Source of the DNA: Desulfuromonadales bacterium
GTDB lineage: Bacteria > Desulfobacterota > Desulfuromonadia > Desulfuromonadales > BM103
NCBI GenBank assembly: GCA_014860225.1
Contig: JACZKE010000046.1
Location: forward strand, 62,001 to 126,000
Direction of reading: 5' to 3'
DNA: 64,000 nucleotides
This document shows, piece after piece, positions 19,134-26,855 of this stretch (position 1 is its first letter; each line of letters begins with the position of its first letter). Position numbers and translations under genes: made by a program. Below the pieces are notes generated by a model. That model ran no database searches. It worked only from the letters and a program-made list of their open reading frames with translations, and was not told the DNA's origin.

Positions 19134-19162
19134 ATCCTACCATAACGGTCACGTTATCACAA
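19134..19162 (-). promoter_or_regulatory. ftsH promoter with a palindrome in the spacer
   Basis: On the minus strand TTGTGA (19162-19157) and TAGGAT (19139-19134) lie 17 bp apart. The spacer holds a perfect inverted repeat ATAACG-GTCA-CGTTAT at 19142-19157, which ends against the -35 box. A repressor bound there would block RNA polymerase. The site differs from CIRCE (HrcA). The operator role is inferred. Confidence 0.6.
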
Positions 19163-19180
19163 GTTGATTATGGCCAATTC

Positions 19181-20539
19181 TTAAGGTTCAACAACGATCT
19201 TCAGAACAGAGGCACCAGCTATGGGCAGACGCCCCTCTGCCCGACGCAAACCAACCACCCAGACGACTTCATTGTCCTTCAACAACAGCAAAACTTTTTG
19301 CCGTTCTTCTTTAGTCAACTTAAGATCAACAAAAAAATCCTGTAGCTTTTTCGACCCAAACATTCCCGATGGGCAGAAGCGATCACCCGGCTGGCAATGT
19401 CGCAATTGCAAAGGGAAGGGTAAGCATGTTGCAGCAAATTCAACGGTCCCTGCCCTCTCACCCAACGCCCGTTTCTCCAACGACACGCGCAAGAGGCGCC
19501 CACCCGGCAACGGATAACTACCTGGACCGGCGATCTCAATCTCAATCTGTTCAACGCTCTCTGGCTTCCGCTTACGAAACAAGAGCTTCTCGTAACGTCG
19601 TGCAACCCAGACACCAGGAAGACTCAGTTCTCCCTGCGGCGAATCGACACTGATCAATTTCAGAACATCTGCAACATGAGTTGCCGATATGTTACGCAGA
19701 TTACCACGGGCCTGCTGTAAAGCTGCTCTGATTACACGGCCACCCAGTGCCGGTGGCAACTTAAGCACCAGGGGTCGGTTCAGGACATACACGTCATCTT
19801 GCCATCTGCCACACTGGACCAACTCCCGGGTGACTAAATCCGTCCAGAAACTTTCATCCTGACGCATCTGCTCACTGAGCCCGGCAAGTTGGCTACGAAT
19901 ATTCGGGTTAAAGCTTTCCAGCATCGGCAGAAGCAGATGACGAATGCGGTTGCGAGTGAAGATTTGATCAAGGTTGCTCTCATCCTCCCGCCAGGAGATA
20001 CCCTCCTCTATCAGATAAGCAATGAGATCTTCACGATGGAATGGCAAAAGGGGGCGCACCATAGACTCATTGAGCATATGCATGCCTGCCAGACCGGTTG
20101 GCCCGGCTCCACGCAACAGTCGCATCAAAAACGTTTCTGCCTGATCATCAGCATGGTGACCAAGAGCGATCAGATGACAATTGCTAGCCCGTGCTGTTGT
20201 TACCAGGAAATCTCGACGGACTTCTCGGGCGACCTCTTCGAGATTGCCCTTGCGTTGCCGGGTGATTTTTGCCACATCCCAGCGCTCCACCGTCAACGGG
20301 ATGCCCAAGTCAAGACACAACTGCTCGACAAACAGGGCATCATCGTGGCTTGCATCACGCAAAGCATGATCAAGGTGGGCCGCTTGCAGATGCAAACTCA
20401 ATTTATCTGCTAATTGATGCAAGAGAGAGAGGAGAGCAACAGAGTCTGCCCCGCCGGAGACCGCAACAAGGACACGACTGCCGGACGGGATACAACCGGA
20501 TTGGAGCAGAGATCTATGGAAACGTTTCAACAGATGCAT
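19181..20539 (-). CDS. tilS: tRNA(Ile)-lysidine synthase
   Basis: TilS attaches lysine to C34 of tRNA-Ile(CAU) so that it reads AUA as isoleucine rather than methionine. The 452-residue protein has the PP-loop ATPase motif VLVAVSGGADSVALLSLL (about residues 23-40), then HHADDQAETFLMRLLRGA with the catalytic histidines. C-terminal TilS substrate-binding regions follow (about 260-450). It heads the block leading to ftsH, an order also seen in Firmicutes (there usually with hpt between). Ribosome site is weak: an AGG 12 nt before the ATG. Confidence 0.96.
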   Translation of the reverse strand: MHLLKRFHRSLLQSGCIPSGSRVLVAVSGGADSVALLSLLHQLADKLSLHLQAAHLDHALRDASHDDALFVEQLCLDLGIPLTVERWDVAKITRQRKGNLEEVAREVRRDFLVTTARASNCHLIALGHHADDQAETFLMRLLRGAGPTGLAGMHMLNESMVRPLLPFHREDLIAYLIEEGISWREDESNLDQIFTRNRIRHLLLPMLESFNPNIRSQLAGLSEQMRQDESFWTDLVTRELVQCGRWQDDVYVLNRPLVLKLPPALGGRVIRAALQQARGNLRNISATHVADVLKLISVDSPQGELSLPGVWVARRYEKLLFRKRKPESVEQIEIEIAGPGSYPLPGGRLLRVSLEKRALGERAGTVEFAATCLPFPLQLRHCQPGDRFCPSGMFGSKKLQDFFVDLKLTKEERQKVLLLLKDNEVVWVVGLRRAEGRLPIAGASVLKIVVEP

Positions 20540-20559
20540 TTAGTCGTTAGCCTGAAAGC

Positions 20560-20595
20560 ACAGAACCCCCTTCCGGTGCTGGAAGGGGGTTCTGT
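20560..20595 (-). terminator. Long hairpin after the tRNA genes
   Basis: A perfect 15-bp inverted repeat (20560-20574 with 20581-20595, loop 6 nt) begins 5 bp beyond the CCA end of tRNA-Met and 20 bp before tilS. On the minus strand only a short GCTTTC follows, not a full T-run. It probably terminates most tRNA transcripts and limits read-through into tilS. Confidence 0.7.
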
Positions 20596-20600
20596 CAGAG

Positions 20601-20677
20601 TGGTGGCGGTGCAGAGATTCGAACTCCGGACACTGCGGATATGAGCCGCATGCTCTAACCAACTGAGCTACACCGCC
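20601..20677 (-). tRNA. tRNA-Met (CAU), elongator type
   Basis: A 77-nt tRNA with encoded CCA. The acceptor stem GGCGGTG pairs fully with CACCGCC. The D arm has AGCTCAGTTGGTTAGAGC, the anticodon stem TGCGG/CCGCA encloses loop CTCATAT with anticodon CAT, and the T arm has GTTCGAATC. A fully paired acceptor distinguishes it from the initiator next door. A CAT anticodon could in principle be tRNA-Ile2 (the TilS substrate), but the sequence fits elongator Met better. Confidence 0.9.
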
Positions 20678-20718
20678 GAAAACCAGCAGGCCGCCGAGAT
20701 GGCGGCCGTTTACTTATT

Positions 20719-20795
<77 letters not shown>

Positions 20796-20808
20796 ACAGG
20801 GATTTTGG

Positions 20809-20838
20809 AATTTACCCGCACACCTTACCCCGTGTCAA
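20809..20838 (-). promoter_or_regulatory. Sigma-70 promoter of the tRNA-fMet/tRNA-Met pair
   Basis: Consensus TTGACA (20838-20833) and TAAATT (20814-20809) with an 18-bp spacer lie just before the initiator tRNA. Transcription would start about 7 nt before its first base. The -35 box overlaps the region right after the SPOR gene stop at 20854. Confidence 0.75.
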
Positions 20839-20853
20839 GAAAAAACGATCAAC

Positions 20854-21516
20854 TCAACGCTTCCTGACAAGGACTGACAAACGCTCTTTCTCCTGCAATA
20901 AACCTGCAGCCTGATCGGCACTTTCACGACTTGCATAGGGCCCTGCCAGAACCCGGTACCAGACACCTTTTTCGCCAAGATCAGCTGGCTCGACAAAGGT
21001 CGATAGTTTATGGCTTTCAAGCTGATTTGCCAATTTTCCGGCATCCTCCCTGGCACGGAAGGAAGCGATCTGCACGACGAAGGCGCCATCAGTTGTAGCA
21101 ACTGGTGCGACTGCCGGCTTCGGCTTTGGTTCTGAAGGCAAACTGGTCGGTTTGATAACTTCTTTCTGCTTCGGTTCATTTGTCGGTTTCTTCTGCACTG
21201 GAGGCAGATTGATTCCGCTGCCGAGCGGAGCCTGACTTCCCTTGGGGAGGGTGTCATAGAAGGTCAACGTCTCCGGGATATCCGCCGTGACTACCGGCAC
21301 CGGTGATGGCTGTGGTGGCGGCACGACAGTGGCCACCACAGGCAGTTTCGGTTTTTCAACTTCAGAAGCAAATCCGTGCAAAGAACCGCCCCTCTGCCCG
21401 AACAGGACACCAACAAAAAAACTGACACCGGCCACAGCAAGGATCAAGACAACGATAAGAACGACCTGCTTACGTTCTATCCGTCGCTGCGAACGTGTCA
21501 CCATCGGTTGCGCCAT
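20854..21516 (-). CDS. SPOR-domain protein with one membrane anchor
   Basis: A 220-residue bitopic protein. A basic N-terminus (RSQRRIERKQ) precedes one membrane helix (about residues 18-36, VVLIVVLILAVAGVSFFVG). A Pro/Lys-rich periplasmic linker follows to about residue 143. The C-terminal SPOR domain (about 145-220) has FVVQIASFRAREDAGKLANQ and GVWYRVLAGPYASRESADQA. SPOR domains bind denuded glycan strands at the division septum, so it is probably an accessory division protein. It lies 25 bp downstream of argS. Confidence 0.92.
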   Translation of the reverse strand: MAQPMVTRSQRRIERKQVVLIVVLILAVAGVSFFVGVLFGQRGGSLHGFASEVEKPKLPVVATVVPPPQPSPVPVVTADIPETLTFYDTLPKGSQAPLGSGINLPPVQKKPTNEPKQKEVIKPTSLPSEPKPKPAVAPVATTDGAFVVQIASFRAREDAGKLANQLESHKLSTFVEPADLGEKGVWYRVLAGPYASRESADQAAGLLQEKERLSVLVRKR

Positions 21517-21541
21517 AATTCCTGTCTCCTGAAGCTTGCGG

Positions 21542-23200
21542 TCACATTCGTTCCGGAGCGTCTACCCCAAGCAGATTCAATGCATTGGCCAGAACAGTAC
21601 TGACACCATCAATCAGGTAAAGTCGCGCCTGAGTGGTTGCCGGGTCCTCAACCAGAATACGCTGCCGGTTATAATAACTATGGAACTGGGCGGCAAGCTC
21701 TTGCAAATAATAGACAATCCGGTGAGGTTCGCAACTCTGTGCGGCACCGACGACCGTTTCAGGGTAGCGCGCCAGATGTTTAGCCAGCAACAGTTCCTCA
21801 GGCAAAATCAGGCTGGAAAGATCTACAGCACCCTGCTTTGGCAAAGCGACACCTTGTTCCTGTGCGTTACGCTTGATACTGCAGACACGGGCATGAGCAT
21901 ACTGCACGTAATAAACAGGGTTGTCGCTGCTCTGACGCTTGGCCAGTTCCAGGTCGAAATCAAGCTGGCTGTCGGAGCGACGCATCAGGAAATAGAACCG
22001 GCAGGCATCACTACCGACTTCGTCAACCACCTCACGCAGGGTAACAAAATTCCCGGATCGCTTGCCCATGGTATACGGTTGACCGTCGCGCAGCAGGTTG
22101 ACCATCTGGATCAGCAGCACTTCAAGATCGTCTGAAGGGTGGCCGAGTCCGGCCACGACTGCCTTCATGCGTGGCACGTAGCCATGGTGATCAGCCCCCC
22201 AGACATCAATCACCCGCTCGAATCCGCGGTCAAACTTCTCCATGTGATAGGCAACATCCGAAGCAAAGTAGGTCGGGCTGCCGTCTGACTTGATCAGCAC
22301 CCGGTCCTTATCGTCGCCGTAGTCTGTGGTGCGCAGCCAGAGCGCTCCGTCCCGCTCGTAGGAAAGTCCCTTGGCAGCAAGTTTGGCGAGTTCGATTTCA
22401 ACCATGTTACGGTCATACAGGCTCTGCTCGCTGAACCAGTTGTCAAAGGTAATGCCGAAATCTTTGAGGTCTGCAGCAATCCATTTGAGAACCTCGCTTA
22501 CGCCAAAGTCCGTACACCGTTTAACTGCTTCACTCTCTTCGAGCTGCGCAATGGCGGGGTCCACTTCTCGCAGTTTTATAGCCAGGTCGCGGATGTATCC
22601 CCCCTGGTAGCCGTCCTCGGGGAAAACTATCGTCTCGCCGTTTTGCTCACGGAGACGCATCCATATGGAACGGCCGAGGGTAGCCACTTGGTTGCCGGCA
22701 TCATTGACATAGTATTCGCGTTGCACATCAAAACCAGCTGCCTGCAAGATTGCAGCGACAGCATCGCCAACGGCAGCCCCTCGACCATGACCGATGTGCA
22801 GGGGGCCGGTAGGGTTGGCGCTAACAAATTCGACCTGGACCCTGCGCCCCTGACCAACCCGAGAAAGTCCGTATGCTTTGCCTCTGGCTGCTATGTCATC
22901 AAGCACTTTATACCAGCAGGTCGGCGTCAAAGTGAAATTGATGAAGCCTGGACCGGCAACCTCCACCTTGCTGAGAAAATCGCAGTCGGTAAGCGCCGCA
23001 ATCAGAGCGTCGGCAATCTGACGGGGCGATTTCTTCTCGATCCGGGCCATAGTCATTGCCAGATTGGACGCGAAATCACCATGTTCGGGATTTCCCGGTA
23101 CTTCAATCTGCACCTCCGGGACGACTCCAGAGTGCAAGGTGTTATTATCAAAACAGGCTTGCAGAGCGTCGCCGATCTGTTGCCGCAGACGATCCTTCAT
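21542..23200 (-). CDS. argS: Arginyl-tRNA synthetase
   Basis: Class I aminoacyl-tRNA synthetase of 552 residues. The N-terminal Arg-S additional domain (about 1-85) contacts the tRNA D loop. The HIGH motif is in ANPTGPLHIGHGRGAAVGD near residue 130. The KMSKS position is degenerate, GKRSGNFVTLREV, as is common in ArgRS. The C-terminal DALR anticodon-binding domain ends the protein. It is second in a transcription unit after a small Cys-rich protein and is followed by the SPOR gene. Confidence 0.98.
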   Translation of the reverse strand: MKDRLRQQIGDALQACFDNNTLHSGVVPEVQIEVPGNPEHGDFASNLAMTMARIEKKSPRQIADALIAALTDCDFLSKVEVAGPGFINFTLTPTCWYKVLDDIAARGKAYGLSRVGQGRRVQVEFVSANPTGPLHIGHGRGAAVGDAVAAILQAAGFDVQREYYVNDAGNQVATLGRSIWMRLREQNGETIVFPEDGYQGGYIRDLAIKLREVDPAIAQLEESEAVKRCTDFGVSEVLKWIAADLKDFGITFDNWFSEQSLYDRNMVEIELAKLAAKGLSYERDGALWLRTTDYGDDKDRVLIKSDGSPTYFASDVAYHMEKFDRGFERVIDVWGADHHGYVPRMKAVVAGLGHPSDDLEVLLIQMVNLLRDGQPYTMGKRSGNFVTLREVVDEVGSDACRFYFLMRRSDSQLDFDLELAKRQSSDNPVYYVQYAHARVCSIKRNAQEQGVALPKQGAVDLSSLILPEELLLAKHLARYPETVVGAAQSCEPHRIVYYLQELAAQFHSYYNRQRILVEDPATTQARLYLIDGVSTVLANALNLLGVDAPERM

Positions 23201-23207
23201 AATTCAA

Positions 23208-23378
23208 TCAATCCTTGTTTACGTCAGGGTCATCTTGCCTGGTCTTAACGCCGCACAGGGTGACATCTTCCGAGTAATCAGGGCAATGCAATGTGCCACT
23301 GCCATCCATGGAGAAGCGCTTGGCGCAATTGGCACGCCAGGCGCAGTTTAAGCAGAGCTTACGTTTATCTTCAGACAT
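23208..23378 (-). CDS. Small Cys-rich protein (56 residues), function unknown
   Basis: A short soluble protein that starts MSEDKRKLCLNCAWRANCAK and later has HCPDYSEDVTLCG. Five cysteines in C-x2-C-x5-C-x17-C-x8-C suggest a metal site. The ATG at 23378 is preferred to an upstream TTG at 23393. It is the first gene after a consensus sigma-70 promoter and lies 7 bp before argS, so it is expressed with a tRNA synthetase. I do not recognise a described family. Confidence 0.8.
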   Translation of the reverse strand: MSEDKRKLCLNCAWRANCAKRFSMDGSGTLHCPDYSEDVTLCGVKTRQDDPDVNKD

Positions 23379-23411
23379 TTCAACAGCTCGCAAAAAGGTT
23401 TAAAGCAATGC

Positions 23412-23440
23412 ATGTTAGCGCTGCCCATGTAGAGTGTCAA
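23412..23440 (-). promoter_or_regulatory. Sigma-70 promoter for the Cys-rich protein / argS unit
   Basis: TTGACA (23440-23435) and TAACAT (23417-23412) are separated by 17 bp on the minus strand, a near-consensus promoter. The start would be near 23405, about 27 nt before the ATG at 23378. Confidence 0.8.
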
Positions 23441-23526
23441 GGGATAGACTGCTATAGGCTGTGATCATGAATCTGCAAGACTACTGTAATTTATTGGTGG
23501 AGCAATGCGATAAATTGGCACGTTAA

Positions 23527-23556
23527 AGGCCCATTCCGGAAGTACAGAATGGGCCT
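23527..23556 (-). terminator. Terminator of ftsB
   Basis: AGGCCCATTC (23527-23536) pairs perfectly with GAATGGGCCT (23547-23556), a 10-bp stem with a 10-nt loop, 25 bp after the ftsB stop. TTTAACG follows on the minus strand, so it terminates ftsB before the argS unit promoter. Confidence 0.75.
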
Positions 23557-23581
23557 GGCATATTGTTAAATTAGAAGGGAA

Positions 23582-23893
23582 TTACTTGCGGTCAGTGAAC
23601 TGGAAAACCAGCTCGCCATCACGAACCATCCCCAGTTCAGTACGTGCGATTCGCTCTATATAATGACGGTCATTCCGCAAGGCCGAAATTTCGGCTCGCA
23701 ACTCTTCGTTTTGAGTTTCAAACTCGGCAAGTTTTTCAGACAAAACTGCTTTCTGCCCAGTAAGTTTCAACATGTGCAGAATCCCTCGTTCGCCGAACAA
23801 GGCAAAGCCCAGGAGAAGTACCACCAGTGCCAGTGGCCAGAGGTTGAGTCGTCCGCCATCAGGGCGTGAAGTTTGAGCAGGGTTTCCCGCCAT
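23582..23893 (-). CDS. ftsB: Septum formation initiator, FtsB/DivIC family
   Basis: A bitopic division protein that links FtsL and FtsQ in the divisome. A cytosolic tail precedes a membrane helix (about residues 21-36, LWPLALVVLLLGFALFG). A coiled coil follows (about 40-85, LSEKLAEFETQNEELRAEI), ending in the family motif IERIARTELGMVRDGELVF. I prefer the ATG at 23893 (AGAGG 6 nt upstream), giving 103 residues, over 23908. It has its own promoter and terminator. Confidence 0.92.
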   Translation of the reverse strand: MAGNPAQTSRPDGGRLNLWPLALVVLLLGFALFGERGILHMLKLTGQKAVLSEKLAEFETQNEELRAEISALRNDRHYIERIARTELGMVRDGELVFQFTDRK

Positions 23894-23962
23894 CACAAAC
23901 CTCTGCATAGATAATCTACCAATTTACAATAACCTCTTTCAACGTTGAGATTGTTTCATCAA

Positions 23963-23991
23963 ACCATATTAAAAATCAAGGTATTTTGCAA
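23963..23991 (-). promoter_or_regulatory. Sigma-70 promoter of ftsB
   Basis: TTGCAA (23991-23986) and TATGGT (23968-23963) with a 17-bp spacer lie 70 bp upstream of the ftsB start, in an AT-rich region. Boxes match consensus only in part. Confidence 0.5.
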
Positions 23992-24055
23992 CCGGGATTA
24001 AACTTGAGCAGGGGCACATCGACTGATGCCATGGAGAACTGACTCGTAAATCGAC

Positions 24056-24083
24056 AAAAGGCCTGCCGAGCGGCAGGCCTTTT
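24056..24083 (-). terminator. Terminator of the ComEA-like gene
   Basis: A perfect 13-bp inverted repeat AAAAGGCCTGCCG / CGGCAGGCCTTTT starts 8 bp after the gene stop. The stem ends in an A-run and a T-run, so it can act in both directions. Confidence 0.85.
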
Positions 24084-24091
24084 GTGACTGG

Positions 24092-24394
24092 CTAATCTAC
24101 GGTCAACTGGCTTTTCAATTTCGCTAGCTTAGCTTGACCCACTCCATTCACTTCGGTGAGCTGATCCACACTAGTGAATGGCCCGTGCTCAGTACGATAA
24201 AGCACAATTCTTTCGGACAACGCCGGACCGACACCTGGTAGTTTCTGCAACTCTTCGGCTGTCGCCTGGTTGAGACGAATTGTTTCAATAACTGTACTTG
24301 CAACAGGATTTTCAGCCGCGGCAACGTAAACCGGGGCCAACCCGGCCATACTGACAACAGCCAACAAGACCATCATTAATAGACAACGCTTCAT
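24092..24394 (-). CDS. Small secreted helix-hairpin-helix protein, ComEA family
   Basis: A 100-residue protein with a signal peptide (about 1-26, MKRCLLMMVLLAVVSMAGLA then PVYVAAAE) and a double HhH DNA-binding domain. The motifs IRLNQATAEELQKLPGVGPA and VNGVGQAKLAKL are typical of ComEA-type DNA receptors in Gram-negatives, which lack the SLBB part. GGAGGG lies 7 nt before the ATG at 24394. It is a single-gene unit between ftsB and lptD. Together with the SLBB-HhH protein at 6296 it makes two ComEA-like proteins in the window. DNA uptake is inferred. Confidence 0.92.
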   Translation of the reverse strand: MKRCLLMMVLLAVVSMAGLAPVYVAAAENPVASTVIETIRLNQATAEELQKLPGVGPALSERIVLYRTEHGPFTSVDQLTEVNGVGQAKLAKLKSQLTVD

Positions 24395-24543
24395 TACATT
24401 TCCCTCCATAATTAACACATAAAAGAACCCGATGTAGGCATAACATCCTGCAAACCCTCCTGAAAGCACCTCCCCTCCGGATCAGTATCACCGCCCAACC
24501 CGGCCCACTATGAGCCCCATCGGATGGCTGGCTAATTTTAATT

Positions 24544-24571
24544 AAGATAACAAATTCCCCACCTTTGTCAA
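24544..24571 (-). promoter_or_regulatory. Sigma-70 promoter of the ComEA-like gene
   Basis: TTGACA (24571-24566) and TATCTT (24549-24544), spacer 16 bp, lie about 150 bp upstream of the start. The leader is therefore long and purine-rich, with several GGAGG-like runs near 24465-24480 that do not precede a good ORF. Confidence 0.6.
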
Positions 24572-24593
24572 ACCTTTAATACTTTTAGCACAC

Positions 24594-26855
24594 TCAAAAA
24601 CTGCCACCAAAGCCCTTGTCCTGTCCAAGACCGGCCAGAACGAAAGTGACCATGAGCTCTTGTTCATTCTCCTGGTTCTCCCGGAAACGATCACGGTACG
24701 TCAGCAGGAGGCTCCAGCACTTTGAGCGATATTCGAGACCCAGGATTTTTTCTAGCTCACGACTCTCGCGGAAATCGTAACGCTCTTCAAACCTGGCGTA
24801 TACCGGCTTCAAAACAGGGGTATCCAGTTCGACTCTGATAAAATCCGTTGCTGCGCCAGAGTCCTCATCTCTGTAGGAATAATTGACCCTGAGGGCATTC
24901 CCGAAATCATCACTTGCAGACGAACCAATGGTCAGGCTTCGAAGGCCGGTATCACCATAGACAGCAATCCGGCTATCAAGGTCCATAGAAATTTTCGAGG
25001 TCGGCCAGAAGTCCAGTTCAACCCGCACAGGAGAGAATGGCTGATTCTCACCTGATCGATTGTTTCGGTCTTCATCAATATCGTAGCTCTGAGAAAGCCG
25101 CAAGTTGAATAACTCTCGATAAGCGCTCGAACCATCAGCAGCCGTACTGCGAGCAGTCAAGCGATTGACCAGCGCGTAGGTGACAGCATTACGGTTCAGC
25201 AGTTCAATCCGGTCATGCAGATCAAACAACGGCAGTTCATCCTGGAACTCATCAGGGGTATAAGTGTAGGTCACTTTAGGCTCGACACTGTGCTGGAGGC
25301 GGTCGATCCCCCACATGTCAACATCGAAGCTCTTCACCAGACGCGTGGCAAGCCCCAGAGAGAATTCCGGGACAAACATCTCGTCGTCGCTGTCATCAAC
25401 ATTGTAGAGACGTTCGTAGAGAGATATCTGTGGGACTATCTCCAACCAGGAACCTGGCGTGAAGACCGCAGACAATGAAGGCTTCAGGTAAAGCCGTTCG
25501 CCATCCTCGCCCTCGTCGCGACTGAAGCGGGTCGCGTAACTCTCCAGACCGGCATAAAAAGGTGTATCACCAAGACGATAACGAGCCAGGCCGAGACTCA
25601 ATTCAGGGAGTCGTTGCAGGGTTGCATCATTATCGGTTTCAAGATCCTTGATATAGCGTGCGTGACCTACCAGGTTGAGTTTCTGCCAATTACGGCTCAG
25701 CATCAACGTCGAAACCGTCTTTTCGCGGTTATAATCCTCGGCAACTTCACCAAACTCTTCAAAGAAGAGCTTCTTTTCGGTATATTCTATATCAGCCATC
25801 AGACGCCAGTTACCTGGTAGCTTTCCGCGGTGCTCCCACCTTAAGTAATAGAGATCGGGAATATCATCTGTCTCATCGGGCATTTTGAGGTCGGGAGTCT
25901 CTCCGGTTCCGGTGACATGATAATAAAATGCCTCGCCGTTATTCTGGTCTGCCAGGGCGTAGCGGTATTCAAGCCCCTTGCCGAGACCAACTTCGGAGAG
26001 GTAATCAAGATAGACCGTAGCATCCATATTGCGATCTACAACCTGGTACCAGGACAAGGACACTAGCGCTCCCTTATTATTCGAATAACCGAATGAAGGC
26101 GTCAGGAATCCGGATTCTCGCTCCGTCTTCACCGGGAACGCCATGTAAGGGGTATACAGGACAGGAATGTCTTTGACATGGAACCAGACATTCCTGGCAC
26201 GGGCATAGCCGCCCAGTGTCACATCAACTTCACTTGCGGAGAATTTCCAGTCAGGAACTTCTCCATCACAAGTCGTGAAGCTGCCCTGCCTGACGAAATA
26301 TTCTGCCTGGCCATGTTTTTCGATCTGTTCACCAGCCAGGTGAAAATTGCCTTCACGCACGAATACTCTGCCGTCACGAATCTGACCCTCGCCAGTTGCC
26401 ATGTTATACTGCAAACGCTCACCAGAGACCTTGGTGCCAGTATCGACAAGAGAGACTGAACCCTGCGCTGCAGCATCCTGGGTAGCAGACTGCCAGAGCA
26501 CTTTCTCTGCCTTCAACTCGACGCCATCCTGGCGAAGGATCACATCACCTTCAGCCTCGTAGCTGTCATCTTCGGAATTGTACTCAAGGTAATCTGCGAC
26601 AAGGGTGACCGGTGCCTGCTGACCATCTTCCGGCGAAGTGGTTGACGATGGGGAGCTGCTGCTTTCCTTTTCGACAACAACAGGAAGCGTTTCCTCTGCC
26701 ATTGCGGAAGGAGAAGCCAATCCAGCTCCATCGACCGTAGTCCCATGCTGGGCAACGGCAGGCTCATTCAAAGGCCCCAATAAAAGCAGGGCAACAATAA
26801 GCATCACAGAGAGCATTGCCCTCACAGATAAACTTTGCATCATGATATCCGTCAT
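24594..26855 (-). CDS. lptD: LPS-assembly outer-membrane protein LptD
   Basis: LptD forms, with LptE, the outer-membrane barrel that inserts LPS into the outer leaflet. The 753-residue protein has an N-terminal signal (hydrophobic stretch AMLSVMLIVALLLLGPL, cleavage near VAQ). An OstA beta-jellyroll domain follows (about 80-210, with VTLVADYLEYNSEDDSYEAE and VILRQDGVELKAEKVLW). The C-terminal barrel is rich in alternating aromatic strands. The ATG overlaps the folC stop (ATGA), so 26855 is chosen. Only two or so cysteines are evident in the mature part, so the disulfide scheme of E. coli LptD may not apply. Confidence 0.94.
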   Translation of the reverse strand: MTDIMMQSLSVRAMLSVMLIVALLLLGPLNEPAVAQHGTTVDGAGLASPSAMAEETLPVVVEKESSSSPSSTTSPEDGQQAPVTLVADYLEYNSEDDSYEAEGDVILRQDGVELKAEKVLWQSATQDAAAQGSVSLVDTGTKVSGERLQYNMATGEGQIRDGRVFVREGNFHLAGEQIEKHGQAEYFVRQGSFTTCDGEVPDWKFSASEVDVTLGGYARARNVWFHVKDIPVLYTPYMAFPVKTERESGFLTPSFGYSNNKGALVSLSWYQVVDRNMDATVYLDYLSEVGLGKGLEYRYALADQNNGEAFYYHVTGTGETPDLKMPDETDDIPDLYYLRWEHRGKLPGNWRLMADIEYTEKKLFFEEFGEVAEDYNREKTVSTLMLSRNWQKLNLVGHARYIKDLETDNDATLQRLPELSLGLARYRLGDTPFYAGLESYATRFSRDEGEDGERLYLKPSLSAVFTPGSWLEIVPQISLYERLYNVDDSDDEMFVPEFSLGLATRLVKSFDVDMWGIDRLQHSVEPKVTYTYTPDEFQDELPLFDLHDRIELLNRNAVTYALVNRLTARSTAADGSSAYRELFNLRLSQSYDIDEDRNNRSGENQPFSPVRVELDFWPTSKISMDLDSRIAVYGDTGLRSLTIGSSASDDFGNALRVNYSYRDEDSGAATDFIRVELDTPVLKPVYARFEERYDFRESRELEKILGLEYRSKCWSLLLTYRDRFRENQENEQELMVTFVLAGLGQDKGFGGSF

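Noticed and set aside
23467-23526. Plus-strand 19-codon frame ending at the ftsB terminator hairpin
   Set aside because: Too short, weak ribosome site, and the hairpin is explained as the ftsB terminator.
24395-24543. Possible riboswitch in the long purine-rich leader of the ComEA-like gene
   Set aside because: I compared it by eye with c-di-GMP/cGAMP (GEMM) motifs and could not match the conserved core; a covariance search would be decisive.
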